The position numbers were made by a program, and so were the translations under genes. Below are positions 33,591 through 41,602 of a stretch of DNA of 46,043 nt, one piece after another (the first letter of the stretch is position 1; every line of letters begins with the position of its first letter). The notes under the pieces were generated by a model, which saw only the letters and a list, made by a program, of their open reading frames with translations, was not told where the DNA came from and made no database searches. Source of the DNA: an uncultured Verrucomicrobia subdivision 3 bacterium (GTDB taxonomy: Bacteria; Verrucomicrobiota; Verrucomicrobiia; Limisphaerales; UBA11358). The stretch covers positions 1-46,043 of the forward strand of contig CAIMLG010000297.1 in assembly GCA_903842235.1 (NCBI GenBank). The letters are read 5' to 3'.

Positions 33591-34508
33591 ATGAATCTTT
33601 CCGTTCAGATCGGCAAACTCCGGATGCAAAACCCGGTGACCGTCGCCTCGGGCACGTTTGGCTATGGCGCAGAATACGCCCGGCTCATCGACGTGAACCA
33701 GCTCGGCGCGGTGACCGTCAAGGGCATCCGGCTGAATCCGGTGACCGGCAATCCCACCCCGCGCACCGCCGAAGTCACCAGCGGCATGCTCAACGCCATT
33801 GGCCTGCAAGGTCCGGGCGTGGACGGCTTCATCCAGAAATATTGGCCGTTTCTCCGCGACTTGAAAGTGCCCACCATCATCAACATCTGGGGCACCACGG
33901 TCGAAGAATACGCTGAAGTGGCAAGACGCTTCGACCAACTGGGCGGCGTGGGCGCGCTGGAGTTGAATGTCTCCTGCCCCAACGTCAAGGAAGGCGGCGT
34001 GCAGTTTGGCACCGACCCGAAATTGCTCGCGCAGGTGGTGGCCGCGTGCCGCCAGGCCACGTCGCTCCCGCTCATCACCAAGATGAGCCCGAACGTCCCC
34101 AATATCGCACCGCTCGCCAAGGCCGCCGAGGACGCCGGCAGCGATGGTCTGTCCGTGACGAACAGTGTGCCGGGCATGGCCATTGATATTCACACGCGCA
34201 AACCGAAAATCGCCAACATCACCGGCGGTCTCACCGGCCCCGCGATCAAACCGATTGCCATCAAGCTTGTCTGGGAAGCCGCCAAAGCCGTCAAAATCCC
34301 GATCATCGGCATGGGCGGCATTCAAACGGCGGACGACGCGATTGAATTCCTGATGGCCGGCGCCACGGCGGTGGCCGTGGGCACGGCAAACTTCTACGAA
34401 CCGCAGACCGCGCTCAACGTCATCGCCGGGATTCGCGAATTCATGGAGAAAAAGAAGATTGCCGATGTGAAAGAACTCACCGGCAGCGTGATCGTGAAAA
34501 AAACCTAG
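33591..34508 (+). CDS. pyrD: PyrD, dihydroorotate dehydrogenase class 1B
   Basis: The enzyme oxidises dihydroorotate to orotate in pyrimidine synthesis. The 305-residue FMN barrel starts MNLSVQIGKLRMQNPVTVAS with GTFGYGAEYA. It has KGIRLNPVTGNPTPR, NVSCPNVKEGG with the catalytic Cys near 129 (typical of classes 1A and 1B), ITKMSPNVPNI, and GGLTGPAIKPIAIKLVWE with the C-terminal FMN phosphate site (IIGMGGIQTADDAIEFLMAG). With pyrK in the window, class 1B is clear. The ATG at 33591 is preferred to a TTG nine bases upstream. Confidence 0.94.
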   Translation: MNLSVQIGKLRMQNPVTVASGTFGYGAEYARLIDVNQLGAVTVKGIRLNPVTGNPTPRTAEVTSGMLNAIGLQGPGVDGFIQKYWPFLRDLKVPTIINIWGTTVEEYAEVARRFDQLGGVGALELNVSCPNVKEGGVQFGTDPKLLAQVVAACRQATSLPLITKMSPNVPNIAPLAKAAEDAGSDGLSVTNSVPGMAIDIHTRKPKIANITGGLTGPAIKPIAIKLVWEAAKAVKIPIIGMGGIQTADDAIEFLMAGATAVAVGTANFYEPQTALNVIAGIREFMEKKKIADVKELTGSVIVKKT

Positions 34509-34529
34509 GCCGAAACCGCATTGGACTTT

Positions 34530-35522
34530 ATGAACTACACGCCCGCCAGTTCCCGTTACGAGACCATGCGCTATCACCGCTGCGGGCGCAGCGGCCTCAA
34601 ATTGCCGGCGATTTCGCTGGGGCTGTGGCATAACTTCGGCGGCGTGGATGCGCTGGAAAACGGCCGGGCCATGATCCACCGCGCCTTCGATCTGGGCATC
34701 ACCCATTTCGATCTGGCCAACAATTACGGCCCCCCGCCCGGTTCCGCCGAGGAAACCTTCGGCCGGATTCTGCGGAAGGATCTGGCGGCGCATCGCGATG
34801 AGCTGATTATCTCCTCCAAGGCCGGCTATCTCATGTGGCCGGGGCCGTATGGCGAATGGGGTTCGCGGAAATATCTCGTGGCCAGCCTCGATCAAAGCCT
34901 AAAACGGCTCGGGCTGGATTACGTGGATATTTTTTACCATCACCGGCCCGACCCCGAAACACCGTTGGAAGAAACGATGGGCGCGCTGGACGCCATCGTG
35001 CGCAGCGGCAAGGCGCTTTACGCCGGCATCTCGAATTATCCGGCGGAGCCGGCGCGGGCGGCGGCCCAATTGTTGCGCCAGCTCGGCACGCCCGGCCTGA
35101 TTCATCAACCTTCCTACAGTCTGTTCAATCGCTGGGTGGAAGACGGCCTGCTCGACGCCCTCGCCGACGAAGGGCTGGGCTGCATTGCCTTCTCGCCGCT
35201 CGCGCAAGGCTTGCTCACGGATAAATATCTGCGCGGCATTCCGGAGAATTCCCGCGCCGGCAAGCCGCATGGCTTCCTGCGCCCCGAACACGTCACGAAC
35301 GAAAAGCTCGCCCAGGTGAAACAGCTACAATCGCTCGCCGAAACCCGCGGCCAGTCCTTGGCGCAAATGGCCCTGGCGTGGGTGCTGCGGCATCCGGGCA
35401 TGACCTCGGCGCTGATCGGCGCCAGCCGCCCCAGCCAGATTGAGGACGCCGTGAAGGCGCTGAAGAACCTGGCTTGGCGTCCGGACGAACTCCAGCAAAT
35501 CGAAACCATCCTGAAGGGGTAG
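34530..35522 (+). CDS. Aldo/keto reductase (YghZ-like)
   Basis: This 330-residue NADPH-dependent barrel enzyme of the AKR family, with similarity to E. coli YghZ, has the catalytic residues in FDLANNYGPP (Asp and Tyr), SSKAGYLMWP (Lys) and VDIFYHHRPDPETPLEE (His). SALIGASRPSQIEDAV near the end is the cofactor-binding tail. YghZ acts on methylglyoxal and similar aldehydes; the substrate here is unknown. It starts 21 bases after pyrD, so it is probably co-transcribed, and dapF follows after 51 bases. I used the ATG at 34530; a TTG nine bases upstream is possible. Confidence 0.9.
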   Translation: MNYTPASSRYETMRYHRCGRSGLKLPAISLGLWHNFGGVDALENGRAMIHRAFDLGITHFDLANNYGPPPGSAEETFGRILRKDLAAHRDELIISSKAGYLMWPGPYGEWGSRKYLVASLDQSLKRLGLDYVDIFYHHRPDPETPLEETMGALDAIVRSGKALYAGISNYPAEPARAAAQLLRQLGTPGLIHQPSYSLFNRWVEDGLLDALADEGLGCIAFSPLAQGLLTDKYLRGIPENSRAGKPHGFLRPEHVTNEKLAQVKQLQSLAETRGQSLAQMALAWVLRHPGMTSALIGASRPSQIEDAVKALKNLAWRPDELQQIETILKG

Positions 35523-35573
35523 GCGCCACCATTCTGCTTTTGCGCGGGGCGCGGGGCCGCTATCCTCCGGCCC

Positions 35574-36416
35574 ATGCTTTTTGCTTACACGAAATATCAC
35601 GCGCTCGGCAACGATTACATCGTCATTGATCCGAAAGATCTGCCCGCGCCGCTGACCACAGAGCAGGTCAAAACCATATGCCACCGCAATTTCGGCGTCG
35701 GCTCCGACGGCATTTTGCTCGGGCCGTTGCCGGCGGCCAATGCCAAGTGCGCCCTGAAGATTTACAATCCCGACGGCAGCCTAGCCGAAAAAAGCGGCAA
35801 CGGCGTGCGCATCTTTTCGCGCTATCTCTGGGATACCAAAATTGTCGGCAACGACGAGTTTACGCTGCAAACCGACGGCGGCATCGTGCGCTCCACGGTG
35901 TTTGACGGGGGCAAAATGGCGCGCGTCGAAATGGGCCACGTCAGCTTCGACAGCGGGAAGATTCCCGTCGCCGGCGGCCCGCGCGAGGTGATCAACGAAA
36001 AGATTACCGTGGGCGGGCGCGAGTTTACCTACTGCGCCGCGACCATCGGCAATCCGCACTGCGTGCTGCCGCTGCCGGAAATCAGCGCCGCGCTGGCGCA
36101 TCAATACGGCCCGCTGCTGGAGGTGCATCCCAACTTCCCACGCAAGACCAACGTGCAGTTCCTGAAGGTGCTCGACCGCGCGAACATCCAGATCGAAATT
36201 TGGGAACGCGGCGCCGGCTACACGCTCGCCAGCGGCAGTAGCAGCAGCGCCTCGGCCGCGGTGGCGCACAAACTGGGCCGGGTGGATCGCAGCGTGTCCG
36301 TGCATTGCCCCGGCGGCATCATCAAAATTGAGATTGGCGATCATTTTGCCATTCGGATGACCGGCAGCGTAACGCGGGTTGCCGAAGGCGTCATCAGCCC
36401 GGAAATCTTCGGCTAA
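35574..36416 (+). CDS. DapF homologue with both catalytic cysteines replaced by serine
   Basis: The 280-residue protein has DapF architecture: YTKYHALGNDYIVID, NFGVGSDGILL, YNPDGSLAEKSGNGVRIF, TIGNPHCVLPL, FPRKTNVQFLKV, and GAGYTLASGSSSSASAAV. In canonical DapF the two active-site motifs read AEMCGNG and ETLACGTGAC, and the two cysteines act as acid and base. Here the equivalent residues are Ser74 (AEKSGNG) and Ser220 (LASGSSS), and Glu before TLA is Tyr. Codons are AGC at both sites. Fold assignment is firm, but diaminopimelate epimerase activity is doubtful. It could be a different isomerase of the family (compare PhzF, which lacks the cysteines) or an inactive paralogue. Confidence 0.85.
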   Translation: MLFAYTKYHALGNDYIVIDPKDLPAPLTTEQVKTICHRNFGVGSDGILLGPLPAANAKCALKIYNPDGSLAEKSGNGVRIFSRYLWDTKIVGNDEFTLQTDGGIVRSTVFDGGKMARVEMGHVSFDSGKIPVAGGPREVINEKITVGGREFTYCAATIGNPHCVLPLPEISAALAHQYGPLLEVHPNFPRKTNVQFLKVLDRANIQIEIWERGAGYTLASGSSSSASAAVAHKLGRVDRSVSVHCPGGIIKIEIGDHFAIRMTGSVTRVAEGVISPEIFG

Positions 36417-36430
36417 GTCCCCAGCCGCCG

Positions 36431-36973
36431 TCAGCGATTCTGCATCGCCTCGGCATAGGGCTTGCCGTCCACGAAGACCTGCTTGATGGTGGCGTTACCC
36501 GATTTGCCCACGGCCGCCTGCACGGTCAGTTTGCCACGCGGATTGCCTTGGCCTTCCGGCACGAAATATTTTTCGAGGCCATATTCCACGCGCAGGGAAT
36601 TCGTGTTATTCCACCAGCTTTGCCCGGCCCGGCCGCGCAGCAGGACCTCGTTTGCCGCCACGCTAAACGGCTGCGTGTCGGCCCGGGTAATCTCCCAGAA
36701 TTGATTGGTCGCTCCAGGCGTCAGCGCCACATAAATATTTCCCACATAGGGCTGAGGGCTTTTCACCGCCGCCGGCAGCAGTTTCATCGGCACGTCGCTG
36801 ATCTTGTAACTAAGAATCACGTAATCGCCGCGCAGTAAATCCCGGGGATCCACCGGCCGTGTTTCGAGCAGCACGAGTTGGCCGGCCCGCAGGATGCCTT
36901 CCTGCACGATTACGATGCCGAGCACCCACGCGGCTTGCAAGGCGAGAACAAGGATGAAGAGTTTGGTTTTCAT
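36431..36973 (-). CDS. GDYXXLXY-domain membrane-anchored protein
   Basis: The 180-residue protein has an N-terminal hydrophobic anchor (MKTKLFILVLALQAAWVLG) and the defining motif GDYVILSYK near residue 49. The rest is beta-rich (VPEGQGNPRGKLTVQAAVG, ATIKQVFVDGKPYAEA). Genes with this domain commonly follow a DUF2157 membrane protein, as here. The function is unknown. The start overlaps the DUF2157 gene stop by 4 bp (36970-36973) and a good ribosome binding site (ggaggt) lies just upstream of the ATG, inside the preceding gene. Confidence 0.88.
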   Translation of the reverse strand: MKTKLFILVLALQAAWVLGIVIVQEGILRAGQLVLLETRPVDPRDLLRGDYVILSYKISDVPMKLLPAAVKSPQPYVGNIYVALTPGATNQFWEITRADTQPFSVAANEVLLRGRAGQSWWNNTNSLRVEYGLEKYFVPEGQGNPRGKLTVQAAVGKSGNATIKQVFVDGKPYAEAMQNR

Positions 36974-38160
36974 GAGCGAACCTCCTTCTGGGCTTTGATT
37001 TCTTTCATCAGGGCGCGCCGCTTCTTCTCCAAAAACACGGCGAAAACCATGAGAAACACACCGGAAATGACAAACATCAAACCGGTAAACTGCATGGAGC
37101 CAAACAGCCCGATGTAAACGGCGATGAGATCCAAGGCAATGAACGTCAGCCCCAGATTCACGAGCGAAGCGGCCCGCTGCTGCACGCCCACCTGCACTTG
37201 CAACAGACAGAAAATAAAGATCGCGATGGCGGCGACGGTGTTCACCGGGGTCATGTGGCCAAGCCAATACCAATCGCGTTGGGTGGAAATTAGATTCGCC
37301 GCCACCAGCAAGGCGGCCGCGCCCGTCAGCGCGGCGCCCCAAGTGACGCGCCATTGCCGGCTGAGGAACGGCAAGTGGCGGCAGCCGGCCACGATCAGGG
37401 TCACGGCCAGCACGCCGAGCGCTGGCAGCAGCCATTGGCTAAGCTCGGGCCGGCCGCTCCAGCGGCTCCAGCTTAAAAAGCCCGCCCACGTCAGAGGAAA
37501 GGAAAAAATGCCCAGCACGAGAAAGCCCAATTTTTCGGCGATGCCGGAAAAGTTCGGATACGAACTTCGCCGCAACCCAAAACCCAGGCCGACATACACC
37601 AGCCCGACCAAAGCATAGGCGAGCACCTGGCGCTCGTCATCGAACAGAATCAAGCTGGTGCGATCATTGATTTCCACCCCGAACCACACGCCCACCGCCA
37701 GCAGCAGTAAGGCGAATTGCGCCGCCGAGCCCAACAGCCACGGCAAGGCGGCGATCCCCAGCCACCAGAGCAAAAAGGCGTTGCCCGGGCGCGAGGAGAG
37801 ATTGTAAATCTGGCCAACAAGCGCAATGTTGCCGAGAAAGAGCAGCGAGCCGACCAGATGCAGCGCCTCGCCGGTTTTGGGATAGCTTTTCGGTTGTTCG
37901 CGGAGCCACCAGCCACCGCCATGCGCACCCAGCATCAACGCCAGGCCGGCAGCCAGCTTCACGCCCCGCGGAATTGCCGCCCAATTGGCGGCGATGAGCA
38001 GGATGATGCCGGCGGCCACCAGCAGCGCCCCGATGAAGGAGATGATGACCAGGAAGCGATTGCTCTCCTCCTTCAGGTTGAAGTGGGCGAGAATTTGGTC
38101 CCGCTGTTCGCCGCTGACGAGCCCGGCTTCGTGGATTTTTTGAATATCGTCGTATTTCAT
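36970..38160 (-). CDS. DUF2157 integral membrane protein
   Basis: The 396-residue protein has a short soluble N-terminus (MKYDDIQKIHEAGLVSGEQR and DQILAHFNL) followed by about 11 hydrophobic segments, for example FLVIISFIGALLVAAGIILL and AANWAAIPRGVKLAAGLALM. The N-terminal region plus NWAAIPRGVKL is the DUF2157 signature. The C-terminal tail is very basic (LEKKRRALMKEIKAQKEVRS). It is the first gene of a two-gene unit with the GDYXXLXY protein, probably an envelope complex of unknown task. It ends about 50 bases from the opposing radical SAM gene end. Confidence 0.88.
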   Translation of the reverse strand: MKYDDIQKIHEAGLVSGEQRDQILAHFNLKEESNRFLVIISFIGALLVAAGIILLIAANWAAIPRGVKLAAGLALMLGAHGGGWWLREQPKSYPKTGEALHLVGSLLFLGNIALVGQIYNLSSRPGNAFLLWWLGIAALPWLLGSAAQFALLLLAVGVWFGVEINDRTSLILFDDERQVLAYALVGLVYVGLGFGLRRSSYPNFSGIAEKLGFLVLGIFSFPLTWAGFLSWSRWSGRPELSQWLLPALGVLAVTLIVAGCRHLPFLSRQWRVTWGAALTGAAALLVAANLISTQRDWYWLGHMTPVNTVAAIAIFIFCLLQVQVGVQQRAASLVNLGLTFIALDLIAVYIGLFGSMQFTGLMFVISGVFLMVFAVFLEKKRRALMKEIKAQKEVRS

Positions 38161-38209
38161 GGAGCGATGGGAGTTAGGAACGTTATTGCATCTGGATCCG
38201 ACCTATAAA

Positions 38210-39571
38210 TCAAGCCGCAAGCACGGATTCCTCATGGCAGGCGTGGCGGCCAAAATGAGGCGAGGTTTTCAACCGGCGTTTGAAATTCGTCCGCCGGCCA
38301 CGGGTTTCCTGGGCGGAATACAGCTGTTTGGCCAAGCCCAGGAAACCATTTTGCAGTTCGGTCACACTCATATTCTTGGGCTGAAAATTAATGTCAAACA
38401 GGGTGCAAAGCTCCCAGGCTTGATCCCGCAAGATGCGCCGTTCCTGCTGGAGCCGGGCATAGAGCGGCGTGCCCGGAAACGCGGTCATAAAGGTGATTTG
38501 CACTTCGTAAAGCCCGGAGCGGCGGACAAAATCGAGCACGTCGCCAAAAACGTCCCGCGTGTCACCGTCGAGGCCCAATATGAAACAGCCGTTCACCGTG
38601 ATGCCGTAGGATTGGATCTTTTCAATCGCGGCCAGGTAATAATCTTGCTGCCGCAGCTTCCAGTTATTTTTCAATTCCACGCCGTAAAGGCTGGTGCGGC
38701 GCGGACTTTCGAGGCCAATCAGGATCTGCTGACAGCCGGAATCGCGAATGAGCGCCAGGAGTTCGTCGTCCTCCGCCACCCGCATATCGGCCTCGGTAAA
38801 CCAACGGACTTGCTCCGTGGCCAATTCGCGCAGGAGGCGTTTATAATGTTCCCGGTGCACGAAACTGTTGTCGTCGGCAAATTCAATGAACGGCTTGGCC
38901 CAAAGCTGTTTGATCGCGCGGATTTCGGCGATCACTTTTTCCACCGGCTTCACCTTGTAATGCGGCGTCAGCAAAATGGAGCTGGCGCAGAATTCGCATT
39001 GATGCGGACAGCCCCGGCTGGTCTGGACGGTGAGGCGGTTGTATTTTTCCGAATCCAGAAGATCGAAGCGCGGCAGGGGCGCAGCGGCCAGATCGAACTC
39101 GCGGTATGTCACGTAAAAGGGCTTGAGCGCGCCGCGCTCGAAATCCGCCAGCAGTTCCGGCCAAAGCAATTCGCCTTCGCCGATCACCACGCTGGTGCAA
39201 TGCGCCTGCGCCTGCTCCCGCAACGAGGTGACGGTGATGCCGCCCATGACCACGGGAATACCCATAGCGCGGTAGTAATCCGCCACGGCGCACGCCTCGT
39301 AAAACTGCGCGGTAAAGGTGCTGATCGCCACGAGATCGAAATCCACCGGCAGTTCCGGCAGCGTTTTCAGATCGGCAATTTCGTGATACGAAATATGGAA
39401 CCGCTCCGGCGTCAGTCCGGCCAGCGTGAGCAGGCCGAGACTGGGCAGCGACGCGATGATTTTGTTGCGGTCCACGAAGCCGGGCAGCGTGAGGCCGAGC
39501 GCGGTGAGTTCTGGGTTGTGGGCGCGGACACCGCTCATGGCGATAAAGCCGATGTGTTTTTTCGTGTTCAT
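38210..39571 (-). CDS. B12-binding-type radical SAM protein with a DUF4070-like tail
   Basis: The 453-residue protein has an N-terminal cobalamin-binding-like part (LPSLGLLTLAGLTPERFHIS, VAISTFTAQFYEACAVADYY, IPVVMGGITVTSLREQAQAH). The radical SAM cluster is C188-PHQ-C192-EF-C195 (TSRGCPHQCEFCASS). IEFADDNSFVHREHYKRLLR and ILIGLESPRR follow. The C-terminal segment (RILRDQAWELCTLFDINFQP) resembles DUF4070, as in hopanoid methylase HpnP and related proteins. A link to the squalene-hopene cyclase 11 kb away is possible but unproven. The cobalamin-binding DxHxxG motif is not visible, so B12 may not be bound. It overlaps the upstream membrane gene by 4 bp; the ATG at 39571 was chosen. Confidence 0.82.
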   Translation of the reverse strand: MNTKKHIGFIAMSGVRAHNPELTALGLTLPGFVDRNKIIASLPSLGLLTLAGLTPERFHISYHEIADLKTLPELPVDFDLVAISTFTAQFYEACAVADYYRAMGIPVVMGGITVTSLREQAQAHCTSVVIGEGELLWPELLADFERGALKPFYVTYREFDLAAAPLPRFDLLDSEKYNRLTVQTSRGCPHQCEFCASSILLTPHYKVKPVEKVIAEIRAIKQLWAKPFIEFADDNSFVHREHYKRLLRELATEQVRWFTEADMRVAEDDELLALIRDSGCQQILIGLESPRRTSLYGVELKNNWKLRQQDYYLAAIEKIQSYGITVNGCFILGLDGDTRDVFGDVLDFVRRSGLYEVQITFMTAFPGTPLYARLQQERRILRDQAWELCTLFDINFQPKNMSVTELQNGFLGLAKQLYSAQETRGRRTNFKRRLKTSPHFGRHACHEESVLAA

Positions 39572-39960
39572 AGTTTTATCACCTCCTTCAAAGTCAAAAT
39601 GCCGCCGGCGATGAGGCTCGCGACCGGCGCGGCAAAAACCAGATGCGGCCGGGCTTTGGGAATGTTTGCCATCACCACGCAGCAGACGGGCATCGCAATC
39701 GCGCCGATGATGAAAGCCCATGACGCAATGCCAAAGCCCCGCCCTGCCAGCGAAAAATTCCGCACGGTCAGGCAGAACAGCAGATTCACCGCGCCGAGGC
39801 CAAAAAAGGAGATGTGGCTAAGCCGATACATCCGGCGCTTGAAGCTGGCGTAGCCGCCGAGCCAGTGTTCGCCGTGGAAGAACAGTCCCAGCACCATACC
39901 GGAGCCGAAGCCGAGCAGAATCCAGAGCCAGGCGAGGATGAGATTGGGATTGGATTTCAT
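39568..39960 (-). CDS. Four-helix membrane protein, unknown
   Basis: The 130-residue protein has four hydrophobic segments: about 8-27, 47-66, 75-95 and 105-122. The first loop has FFHGEHWLGGYASFKRRMYR, with a conserved-looking His/Tyr/Arg cluster. I do not recognise a family. Translation is coupled to the radical SAM gene by a 4-bp overlap (39568-39571), so it may supply a membrane partner or substrate. It is divergent from the gene at 39972 with only 11 bases between the start codons. Confidence 0.65.
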   Translation of the reverse strand: MKSNPNLILAWLWILLGFGSGMVLGLFFHGEHWLGGYASFKRRMYRLSHISFFGLGAVNLLFCLTVRNFSLAGRGFGIASWAFIIGAIAMPVCCVVMANIPKARPHLVFAAPVASLIAGGILTLKEVIKL

Positions 39961-39971
39961 TTGATTCCTTT

Positions 39972-40406
39972 TTGTTTCAGGCTATAACCTTTCAAAAGAA
40001 CCCGGCCAGAGAAAAGTATTATTGCAGCCTGCTCTATCTCGCCGCCCTTTACGATGTGGTCCTCGGCATCACGTTCACTTTTTTTCCCGCCCGCACCTAT
40101 GCCGCGCTGGGCATCGGCGAAAAACTGCCGGCGTTTGGCGGCTATGTGACGCTGCTGGGCGTGTTCGTGCTGGTGGTCGGCGTTGCTTACTTCCTGATTG
40201 CGCGCGGCGATCTGCGACGCAATGCGAATTTGATCCTCATCGGCACGCTTTACAAGCTGGCCTACGCGGGGACGGCATTTTTTTACTGGTCCCAGAGCAG
40301 CCTGCCGCACGTCGTCTTTGGCGCGCTGTTCGGCGTGGTCGACATGGTGTTTTTCGTTTTGATGGCGGAGTGCTATGGGTCTTTGAAGAAGGAAATCAAA
40401 GGTTGA
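39972..40406 (+). CDS. Small integral membrane protein, unknown
   Basis: The 144-residue protein has four hydrophobic segments: about 20-38, 52-79, 88-107 and 112-130. YLAALYDVVLGITFTFFPAR, GGYVTLLGVFVLVVGVAYFL and NLILIGTLYKLAYAGTAFFYW are the conserved-looking parts. The family is unknown to me. The only start codon before the first helix is a TTG at 39972; the start lies 11 bases from the divergent gene, so the promoter must lie inside that gene or the true start is downstream. The reading frame itself is convincing. Confidence 0.65.
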   Translation: MFQAITFQKNPAREKYYCSLLYLAALYDVVLGITFTFFPARTYAALGIGEKLPAFGGYVTLLGVFVLVVGVAYFLIARGDLRRNANLILIGTLYKLAYAGTAFFYWSQSSLPHVVFGALFGVVDMVFFVLMAECYGSLKKEIKG

Positions 40407-40470
40407 AACGGGTTGCCGCCGGCTACCTGCGATCAGGCCAGGCTCGTGAAATTTTCCGGCGAAGGCGTTT

Positions 40471-40989
40471 TTATTTGATTTCATTTTCATTTTTAACTGT
40501 GCGGTGGTCGCCGATGGTTGAAGCTGCGCCGTGATGTTGCGCCCAGTTTTCAAGCTGCTCGTCCAGTGATTTGTGTTCCCCGAGGTGGTAAAGACCGCAA
40601 AATTCAAAATCCACAAACCGATCATTACGGTCAAAGGCCACGAACAGAGCCTTCCAGCCGGTCAAATCTTCAAGACCCTGGCCTCCACTCCAACACAGGC
40701 CATACCACCAGGCCAGTTTGGTCCCAGAATACTGCCACGAGTAAGCCAGCGCCGAGACCCGCGGGGAATCGGAAAAATCACCGCCGAATTTCGCCACGAT
40801 TTCAGCCTGAGTGGTGCGGCCCAGGACGATCCAAGCGGTCTGCTGGCGGGGCACTTCACGTCCCCACTCAATTTTGGAGGTGCCCGATGGCACCGGCAGC
40901 ACCACAACACAGCCACCCAACAAGCAAGCAAGGCCAGCCAGCGCAATGCCGCAAACGGTTCGGAAACAACTTGGGCAAGGGTTCTTCAT
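40471..40989 (-). CDS. Lipoprotein B of a tandem paralogous pair
   Basis: The 172-residue lipoprotein has a signal peptide and lipobox: GIALAGLACLLGGC (Cys27) followed by VVVLPVPSG. It shares with the upstream neighbour a collinear pattern: VLPVxSG, a LGxTT segment (here WIVLGRTTQAEIVAKFGGDF), SPRVSALAYSWQY, WYGLCWSGG, FDRNDRFVDFEFCGL and SLDEQLENWAQH. The layout (a short TTxxxVxxxxG segment after the lipidation site) recalls BamE/SmpA-type lipoproteins, which is a weak resemblance. It begins one base after the neighbour's stop and is clearly co-transcribed. The ATG at 40989 is chosen for the signal peptide. Confidence 0.8.
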   Translation of the reverse strand: MKNPCPSCFRTVCGIALAGLACLLGGCVVVLPVPSGTSKIEWGREVPRQQTAWIVLGRTTQAEIVAKFGGDFSDSPRVSALAYSWQYSGTKLAWWYGLCWSGGQGLEDLTGWKALFVAFDRNDRFVDFEFCGLYHLGEHKSLDEQLENWAQHHGAASTIGDHRTVKNENEIK

Positions 40990-40990
40990 T

Positions 40991-41530
40991 CTATTTGGCA
41001 GCCCGACTGTTTTTCGCCAGGGTGTCCATGAAACATGGGTGGCCATTAATGGGGTTGAACACACCGCCGCCCGTTTCCAAAAAACCTTTGTGGCATCGAG
41101 CCGCCCAATTTTCCATTTGTTCATCAAGCGATTCCCGCTGATTCAGCGCCACAAATTCAGTCCGGCTGACGCGATTAGCCGCGTCAAATTCGAGGAAGCA
41201 AGCGGACCACTGGCTGCGCTCACAATGCCCACCGGCGGCCCCGCCGCCGCCCGGCCCCACCAGCACAATCCACCAGCACAACCCCGCGGCGGGTTTTTCC
41301 CACGCGTAGGCCAAGACCGACCGCCGCGGTGATGCCCGGTATTCATCGCCCCATCTGGCCACCACCTGTTGCCGCGTCGTCTGCCCGAGGAGGATGAAAC
41401 TGGCCGCCGCCCGCGTAATGACTTTGCCTTGAACGGTTTGATTGCCGCCCGACGAAACCGGCAGCACTCCGACACAGCCGTTCAGCAACCCCGCGAGCAG
41501 CGGAGCGAGGAGGGCCAGGGCGGTTTTCAT
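40991..41530 (-). CDS. Lipoprotein A of a tandem paralogous pair
   Basis: The 179-residue lipoprotein has signal peptide MKTALALLAPLLAGLLNGC (lipobox LNGC, Cys19), then VGVLPVSSGG. It shares with the next gene FILLGQTTRQQVVARWGDEY, SPRRSVLAYAWEK, LEFDAANRVSRTEFVAL and SLDEQMENWAARC. The middle contains a glycine-rich stretch (GPGGGGAAGG) absent from its paralogue. The two arose by tandem duplication and then diverged to perhaps 35-40% identity by eye. Function is unknown. It diverges from the LysR gene, whose start is 73 bases away. Confidence 0.8.
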   Translation of the reverse strand: MKTALALLAPLLAGLLNGCVGVLPVSSGGNQTVQGKVITRAAASFILLGQTTRQQVVARWGDEYRASPRRSVLAYAWEKPAAGLCWWIVLVGPGGGGAAGGHCERSQWSACFLEFDAANRVSRTEFVALNQRESLDEQMENWAARCHKGFLETGGGVFNPINGHPCFMDTLAKNSRAAK

Positions 41531-41602
41531 TACCCGGCCACTGTATCCGCACTTGCCGCGCAGGGGTTAATTGATAAAACTTGCCCAACATCGCTTCTCT
41601 CA

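Noticed and set aside
36974..37435. N-terminal extension of the GDYXXLXY gene
   Set aside because: The extension lies in the DUF2157 gene in another frame; the ATG at 36973 has a good ribosome binding site and a hydrophobic anchor.
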